From NCBI GenBank assembly GCA_019400425.1, contig JAFREE010000256.1, forward strand, positions 1 through 22,015: a DNA stretch of 22,015 nucleotides. Direction: 5' to 3'. The position numbers were made by a program, and so were the translations under genes. The stretch's first letter is position 1, and the number at the start of each line of letters is the position of its first letter. Positions 18,557 through 22,015 of this stretch are shown piece after piece. The notes under the pieces are model-generated. The model saw only the letters and a program-made list of their open reading frames with translations. It was not told the DNA's origin and made no database searches. This DNA is from Hymenochaete sp. R1 (Eukaryota > Basidiomycota > Agaricomycetes > Hymenochaetales > Hymenochaetaceae).

Positions 18557-21340
18557 CGATAACGATAAAAAAACAGCAGAAGTGGCGGGGATGGGGATGG
18601 GGATGGGACCCGGTGCGACATCATAATCATTATCGACGAGAGTTCAAGTCGAAAGTCGCTGGTATCGATCCGTCCTGTCTGAACTGCCCAGCGTCGGTGT
18701 CGGTGTGAGTGTGGACGTCCGCACTTTGACTTCAACTTCGACTTCACTTTCGCGGGAGTCTTCGACTCGGAAGCCAACACGAAAAGTATCACTAGTGACT
18801 AGTACTATCACGATCTACACCAGCTCCGGCTTCGTCTTTCCTTTTCGCTGCAGCTGCAGCGGCTGACGTCCGTCTCCGGGTGTTCGAATTACAGTGTAAA
18901 AGACGGAGACGCAGGTACTCTTTCCGCGTCTTTTCGTCTTTTCGTCTTGAAGTCCCGAACACAACCCCACCCACCCAATCGGCGTACTTTTCAGCGCCCA
19001 GTACTAGCACCAACAGCAACATCGGCTCTAACACCGACACCCACTCAAGTCGTTCGTCTGACATGACATTTGATAACGGACACCGGACAACGAACGACGG
19101 ACAATAATGGACGAAGAAACGAAACGATATCCAATCTCAATCCCAATTAATCTCAAGTCCAATTTCGAGTTTAAAGTAACGGAACTCAGGCTGGGTGTCT
19201 CTCTCAAGCTTTCCCATATTAATATTCCATATGCTCGTATACCATACGTTCATACGCCATATGACGATATTAAAGCGACGACGACGACGGCACGGCGTTC
19301 GTCACCTCCGAGTCCGAGTCCGACTCAACTCGTATTCAAGCCACCTCCCCACACGCACCCGCCTCTTCTCTCCAAGGCTTCTCAACAGCGACAGCATGGT
19401 GCTCCATATGCATATACACTACACTGATCAGTGACCGGCGGCACACGATCCCCACCCTCTCATTATTACACTAATGTTCTTATCTACTTTTCAAATATCA
19501 TTGACAATGAAAATGTGACTGGTACTGGTACTGGCACCCAGCAATAACGTGATATGATATTATGATATTATGATTAGATGGGATGGGCAGCCCTTCCCGC
19601 TGTCGTCGTCGTCTTCTTGCTTCTGCTTCCGCGAGCTTTGAGGCTTCCATAAACCACGAATGAATACGGAATGCGAAATACGAAATACGAAACGACGACG
19701 GTGACGGCGTCCCCGGAAAAGAGCACATGATACCAGTATGTCGCGTCGCGGTCGCACCATCGATTTCGCCGTTCGCCCGCGTGGGAGGGAAGGGGAGGGT
19801 GCGCGGGACGGGGAAGAGCACGCACTCACTCTTCAGCCACACAGCCAGCACGTCACGCGACCAATACAATTCGCTGAATGAGAAACAGAGAAACAGAAAG
19901 GCAATTTCCTAGTAGGCAGGCAAATCACGAAGCCCGACGACGATCCACATGTCTTACTGAGTTTCTTTCTTTCGTTCACCCTCTGTCCTCTGTCCGCGGC
20001 GCCCAACCTCCAATCGCAATCGCTCGATAAACGCCAATTCGAAACGAAGCGACGCGAGAGGCGCTTCCATTAACAACACGTATTCGTCTACTCGTCCATC
20101 CGTTCCGTAGTTGATTCCATCCAATTCCAAAGCGTGAGGCGCGAGGCGTGCACGCGATACGCCGACACCGACACCCCCTTTCCGCTTTCCCCCTCCCGCG
20201 AGTGTATAAGCCATTATAACTTAAAAGGTATGTATACGAGTTCCCAATACGAATACGAATAGGAATAGGAACGACGATACACTCGAGCACTCGGGCATTT
20301 TGGGCTGCGAAAGACGTTCCCGAAAGCACGCAAGCGAGCGTAAGGCGTAAGGCCGGCGGTTCCTCAATCATTCTCATTATCATCGATATTGCTCGAAGAG
20401 TCAAAGAGGAGGTGCGTTGCACGCGACGATTACCAGTGGCGGTAGCGGTAGTAGTGGGAAGCAGTCATGTAATAGTCAGTAATTACGAAGATGAGCAGAA
20501 GTAGATAAGAGCGGGGAGAGAGAGGAGAGCGAGAGGAGAGCGACCAAGTTTCGTTTCGATTCGTTCCCGCGGTTCGGGCTCCGCGCCCACTCAGCTCCGA
20601 CTTCAACTTCAACTTTACAGTGCGGTACTGTTGCTGTTGCTGTTGCTACCGACAAGTCGAAAGAGAAGACGAAGATATTAATGTTGATAGAGCTGATTTC
20701 GGTCTATTTTCGGTTTGTGGTGTGCTCGTGGGCAGGAAAAAAAGGGAAGTAGAGTCGTTCAGTGCCAAGGACAGCTACTCGAGCAGTCGCTTCTTTGCTT
20801 CTTACTTCCGTATTCGCCGAATATGTCTGCCTCAGCGTCTGTCTGTCCGCCTGTCTCGTGCACACTGGCACTCGCCCTCGCATTCAATCATCTCATCCCA
20901 CCCACTCACTGACGACAGTACTGGTATCAATATCAATAAAGCTCCCGTCGGTCAGTCTGTCGGTCGGTCATGATATGGATATGATACGATATGATGTGTG
21001 AGTGAATTGATAGAAGCGAGAGGGTGGATCATGTCATTCAGCCAGCCAATATTGAATATCGCCATCTCCAGGCTTCTATCGCTTTATCGCATGTGCTTTC
21101 TCGTCTGATAACCATATGTCGTTGCTGTTGTTGTCGTAGTAGGAGTAGGAGAGAGAGCTGACTCTGCCTGCCTCATGGCTCGTGGCTCGTGGGCCGCCAT
21201 ACCTTCGCGCTTCCTTCCTTCCTTCTAATTCATCTACAGAATACGGAACCCGAAAACAACAAAAACATCCATCCATGGAGACGTCTATCTTCTGCTTCTC
21301 CTTCTACTTCTTGATGCTGGTATTGGTACTGCTGCTGCCA
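18557..21340. other. Gene-poor region, no supported gene
   Basis: About 2.8 kb with many short open frames, none with family features. Imperfect microsatellite-like motifs are common: GGTACT units at 19521-19538, GATATTAT units at 19551-19575, GCTGTT units at 20628-20646 and GATATG/GATACG units at 20971-20996. Non-coding transcripts cannot be ruled out. Confidence 0.5.
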
Positions 21341-21344
21341 CTGG

Positions 21345-21351
21345 TATAAAA
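21345..21351 (+). promoter_or_regulatory. TATA box of the secreted repeat protein gene
   Basis: TATAAAA, 125-131 bp upstream of the ATG at 21476, followed by a C/T-rich leader typical of strongly expressed fungal genes. Confidence 0.6.
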
Positions 21352-21475
21352 CCAACATACGGAACCGTATCTTCCTCTCCTCGTCGAACCACTCGATCTC
21401 CCCTCTCCTCCCCTCAGGCTCCCTCCCTTACGCTTATCTCAACGGTGACCCCAACCGCCAACTTGAACTTGCACC

Positions 21476-21958
21476 ATGTTCTCCACCACCTCCCTCCTTA
21501 CCTCTCTCCTCCTCGCCCTCTCCATCTCCATCTCCGCAACGCCCCTCACCAAACTCAACGTCAAAACACGCGACTCCAGCACCGGCACCGGCACGACGCC
21601 CACCCTCCCCTTCAAGCTCCTCCGCAACTCCACCTCGGGCACGGCCTCGGGAACCACCATCGCGGACTACGACCGCGCGCGTGCGCAGGAGCTTATCGCG
21701 AAGGGGAGGCAGATCCAGGGATCGTCGTCGTCTAGTGAAGAGGAGGACCCGGGCGTATCCCACAGTAGGCCTCAGGAAACTACGGGTTTTTCGATTTCCA
21801 TTTTTGGTAATAGGCCTCAGGAAACTACGGGTCCGATAACCACGGATCGGCTAAAGGCCTCAGGAAACTACGGGTCTGAGGTCTCGGAGGGGCGAAGGCC
21901 TCAGGAAAGTACGGGTCTGGCGGCTGGGATTTCAAAATTTTTTGATGATATACGCTAG
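21476..21958 (+). CDS. Secreted repeat protein with protease-propeptide-like N terminus
   Basis: A single open frame of 160 residues. Residues 1 to about 22 form a signal peptide (MFSTTSLLTSLLLALSISIS). Residues about 45-80 (LPFKLLRNSTSG, ADYDRARAQELIAKGR) resemble the propeptide region of fungal polyporopepsin-type aspartic proteases. No catalytic DTGS follows. After a Ser/Glu stretch the protein instead contains RPQETTG twice, a frame-shifted copy (KASGNYG) and RPQESTG, then ends GISKFFDDIR. It may be a small secreted protein of its own, a protease gene truncated by repeat insertion, or the first exon of a longer gene; about 57 bp remain before the window edge. The start is supported by the TATA box and leader. 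Confidence 0.6.
   Translation: MFSTTSLLTSLLLALSISISATPLTKLNVKTRDSSTGTGTTPTLPFKLLRNSTSGTASGTTIADYDRARAQELIAKGRQIQGSSSSSEEEDPGVSHSRPQETTGFSISIFGNRPQETTGPITTDRLKASGNYGSEVSEGRRPQESTGLAAGISKFFDDIR
21767..21916 (+). repeat. Four copies of a 21-nt repeat
   Basis: Copies begin at 21767, 21812, 21855 and 21896 and share GGCCTCAGGAAACTACGGGT (the last has one change, AAAG for AAAC). Spacings are 45, 43 and 41 bp. Copies 1, 2 and 4 are in the same reading frame; copy 3 is in another. The spacers are unrelated. Confidence 0.9.
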
Positions 21959-22015
21959 AACAGCTCGGCAGCTTTTCTTAGCGGAAAGATTCTCCATGTT
22001 TGGTAATAATTGTAC

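Noticed and set aside
21767..21916. CRISPR-like repeat-spacer pattern
   Set aside because: Only four short copies with unequal spacers, in a eukaryotic gene, with no cas genes.

Overview
The window looks like a piece of a filamentous basidiomycete (Agaricomycete-type) nuclear genome. Its genes are split by many short GT-AG introns (about 50-100 bp). It carries three class I hydrophobins with the Cys spacing of mushroom-forming fungi, a seven-exon Ste24-type protease, a basidiomycete-style multi-exon aldehyde dehydrogenase, and the tail of a Ty1/copia retrotransposon. No tRNA, rRNA, CRISPR or bacterial-style operon was seen.

Layout. 1-487: end of a copia pol reading frame and its 3' LTR. 649-1852 (minus): an EOS1-like ER membrane N-glycosylation protein, head-to-head with 2544-4312 (plus), a complete STE24 CAAX prenyl protease in seven exons. 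4977-5586 (minus): hydrophobin 1. About 6094-8155 (minus): an NAD(P)-dependent aldehyde dehydrogenase of at least 12 exons, including a 17-nt microexon, with uncertain N and C termini. 9397-10092 (minus): hydrophobin 2, a paralogue of hydrophobin 1 whose N-terminal region carries four short repeats bounded by Lys-Arg. 10.1-14.8 kb: gene-poor, simple-sequence-rich. 14781-15431 (minus): hydrophobin 3. 16930-18556 (plus): a two-exon gene with a SURP-like domain and a C-terminal polyglutamine run. 18.6-21.4 kb: gene-poor. 21476-21958 (plus): a secreted protein with an aspartic-protease-like propeptide region followed by four copies of a 21-nt repeat.

How the genes fit together. The three hydrophobins share C-X6-CC-X32-C-X12-C-X5-CC-X12-C-X5 and exon sizes of 154, 38 and 41 nt after exon 1, so they form a gene-family cluster for cell-surface coating. 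Hydrophobins 1 and 2 also share 3' flanks and a similar TATA context, which points to a segmental duplication around the dehydrogenase. EOS1 and STE24 both act in the ER membrane and share one intergenic region.

The most striking item is hydrophobin 2. Its signal peptide is followed by tandem 9-residue units ending in KR, an architecture like Kex2-processed repeat proteins and reminiscent of the Hum3 hydrophobin of Ustilago. Hydrophobin 1 seems to keep a single relic of this unit. All gene models come from reading the sequence only; splice sites were chosen by GT-AG (in one case GC-AG) rules, frame and family conservation.
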